Below are positions 32,036 through 33,387 of a DNA stretch of 33,387 nucleotides, piece after piece. Below the pieces are notes generated by a model, which saw only the letters and a list, made by a program, of their open reading frames with translations, had not been told where the DNA came from and ran no database searches. The stretch lies in the NCBI GenBank assembly GCA_947478495.1, contig CANJVW010000020.1:1-33387 (forward strand), in the 5' to 3' direction. Made by a program: the position numbers and the translations under genes. The DNA is from Legionellales bacterium. Lineage in GTDB: Bacteria > Pseudomonadota > Gammaproteobacteria > DSM-16500. Position 1 is the stretch's first letter. Every line of letters starts with the position of its first letter.

Positions 32036-32140
32036 ATGAAAAGGATGAAGAAGCACGTCTCTCTCCCTGCTTTATTGAAAAGAGTCAGCGGTCAGTTCGA
32101 AAAAGTGCCGGATCCGATTAGTCATCGCTCAAAACGCTGA
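32036..32140 (+). pseudogene. DDE transposase N-terminal fragment
   Basis: A 34-codon frame with AAAGGGAATAATG upstream reads MKRMKKHVSLPALLKRVSGQ then FEKVPDPISHRSKR and stops. The layout (helix, then VPDPISHRS before the usual LxDxLMSGLAxFSLK) resembles the start of DDE transposases of the unclassified or ISAs1-like kind. It is cut by the IS256 fragment at about 32136. Family is uncertain; only the N-terminus remains. Confidence 0.4.
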
Positions 32141-32475
32141 TGACGGGAGTCAGGATAAACTTTGCTGAGCGCATTCCAAAAACCCAATGCCCCATGACCC
32201 GCAGACAATTTCGGTGAATGAGTTAGACCTCTTTGTTTTAAGCTCGCGAGCAATTCTTCCCACAAACACAAGCGATCATCCATACGAACTTGAGCGTAGA
32301 TGCCATCTGCCCACCAATACACATAACGCTTTTGACTGAGATCCTGACGTTGCCAATTTTGATGCTCATCGAGCCATTGGCTTTTAAGTCGCGACACGGT
32401 GTTTGCCGATAAACCCTTTGCGTGCTCACCCAACAATGAACCCAGTGCTTCTGAGTAATCGCCCGTTGATAGCCC
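32122..32475 (-). pseudogene. IS256-family (mutator) transposase fragment
   Basis: The minus strand encodes LSTGDYSEALGSLLGEHAKGLSANTVSRLKSQWLDEHQNW, YVYWWADGIYAQVRMDDRLCL and LKQRGLTHSPKLSAGHGALGFWNALSKVYPDSRHQR, an IS256-type catalytic core. It is dead for three reasons. Both ends are missing. About 24 residues are deleted after DDRLCL (the usual LVIIGV...ESE stretch). The second catalytic Asp of GDGALGFW is His here. It lies between the older transposase scrap and the IS30 copy. Confidence 0.85.
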
Positions 32476-32593
32476 CGCCGATTCACATCTGAAGTGCAAT
32501 TAAAAAGACCCCTTAAATTAGGCGTGGTCAACTGACAGTCCCAAGAGTAACCTCTCAAAAGCTTTTAACCAAACTTAAAGAGGAGGATTGCTC

Positions 32594-33387
32594 ATGGGGT
32601 ACAAGCATTTGTACCACAGAGGCAAGGTGTCAGATCTATACATTAAAGTCAACAGGATTCATTCAAAAAGACATAGCGAAACAGCTTGGAGTGTCAGCAC
32701 CCACCATTAGTCGAGAATTGAAAAGAAACACAGGAGAACGCGGTTATCGTTATCAACAAGCGGATAACAAAGCAACAGAAAGGCGTCGTGTAGCGAGCTC
32801 ATGCCCAAAGAGGATGACGATGCCTGTCATTCATCTGATTGAAGAAAAACTGATTGAGAAATGGAGTCCAGAGCAAATAGCCGGTACGCTACGCGCAAGC
32901 AATATGCTCGTGAGCTATGAAACGATTTATCGACATGTTTGGACAGACAAAAAGAAGGGGGGCGTGTTGCATACCCATCTCAGGCGTCGAGGAAAGAAAT
33001 ATAACCGCAGAAGCGCTAAAACAGCTGGTAGAGGCTGTATTCCTAACAGAGTGGATATCACAGAGCGGCCTAAAATAGTGGAAGAGAAGAGCCGGCTAGG
33101 AGACTGGGAAGGGGATACCATTATTGGTGCAAAACAACAAGGCGTGATCATGAGCTTGGTCGACCGAAAATCGAAGTTCACTCTGCTCGCCAAGATAAAG
33201 GGAAAATATGCCAAGCAAGTGCCAGGGATCGTTAAGAGCGTTACCTAGAAAAGTAAAAGGACACTCCATCACATGGGATAACGGCAAAGAATTCGCTCAT
33301 CATGAGCGCATCACAACACTGACGGGCATGCGCTGTTATTTTGCAACACCGTATCACTCTTGGGAGCGCGGCTTGAATGAACACACC
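32594..33387 (+). pseudogene. IS30-family transposase with two frameshifts (right copy)
   Basis: The transposase starts at ATG 32594 with AGGAGG seven bases upstream, reading MGYKHL. An extra base near 32612 shifts into the frame CTTEARCQIYTLKSTGFIQKDIAKQLGVSAPTISREL (helix-turn-helix) and on through GDWEGDTIIGAK (first catalytic Asp). An 11-base deletion near 33238, compared with the left copy, shifts the frame again, so reading stops at 33248. The true frame continues RKVKGHSITWDNGKEF to ERGLNEHT at the window end. Two independent lesions make this copy inactive unless the end assembly is wrong. The 5' flank from about 32480, including GATTCACATCTGAAGTGC, is probably the element end. The gene is cut by the window edge. 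Confidence 0.88.

Noticed and set aside
1-33387. The matching ends might mean a circular molecule
   Set aside because: The ends match as an inverted, not a direct, repeat, so they cannot close a circle. A shared IS30 element at both contig ends explains them.
1-33387. tRNA or rRNA genes and prophage modules
   Set aside because: I found no cloverleaf with a GTTCGAATC-type arm, no rRNA-like block and no phage structural or integrase genes by reading both strands.

Overview
The window looks like a contig from a host-associated gammaproteobacterium. Legionellales or a Coxiella/Legionella relative is my best guess, an inference from gene content rather than a phylogenetic test. Supporting points are a moderate-to-low GC content, a PanG-type ketopantoate reductase next to panB and panC, QueH and QueC for queuosine, decaying acid phosphatase and aminoglycoside phosphotransferase genes, a class II Fic protein and several transporters. 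Both ends lie in IS30-family transposase copies pointing outward. Bases 1-149 are the exact reverse complement of 33239-33387, so the contig was probably broken at a repeat.

Layout. 1-405: IS30 3' fragment and a second transposase scrap. 406-1029: cold-shock gene with terminator and structured leader, then a probable 6S RNA with its own sigma70 promoter, all on the minus strand. 1042-3284: bioC, converging with a queH/NlpC-P60-like pair. 3522-6942: sugar porter, SDR and D-mannonate dehydratase operon. 6965-7048: a REP-type inverted pair. 7074-8222: fabV. 8388-10622: panG-panB-panC operon. 10609-11290: histidine acid phosphatase pseudogene. 11364-17007: divergent P1B-ATPase-like protein, fatty acid desaturase, secreted M13 peptidase. 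17049-18292: tandem palindromes and an AAA/DUF4143 ATPase. 18323-20521: queC, and a TIM44-like/site-2-protease pair on the other strand. 20493-28780: a minus-strand block with an APC permease, an MFS exporter, an unrecognised 614-residue membrane protein, a secreted metallophosphoesterase, ettA and a 33-residue lysine-rich microprotein. 28910-31256: glycerophosphodiester phosphodiesterase, a small hypothetical gene and a class II Fic protein. 31257-33387: an 11-bp-period repeat, a terminator, an APH pseudogene and nested transposase remnants.

How the genes fit together. Cofactor and tRNA-modification functions recur: biotin (BioC), pantothenate up to but not including PanD, and queuosine (QueC early, QueH last). 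Lipid functions also recur: FabV, a desaturase, GDPD and a sphingomyelinase-like phosphodiesterase. The 3522-6942 operon looks like uptake and catabolism of a sugar acid through D-mannonate. I found no CRISPR array, tRNA, rRNA or prophage module. The observations most worth following are the degenerate P-type ATPase, palindromic repeats built into a signal-peptide coding region, the one-helical-turn repeat array beside fic, the tandem palindromes before the DUF4143 ATPase, the unlisted microprotein and the 6S RNA candidate.
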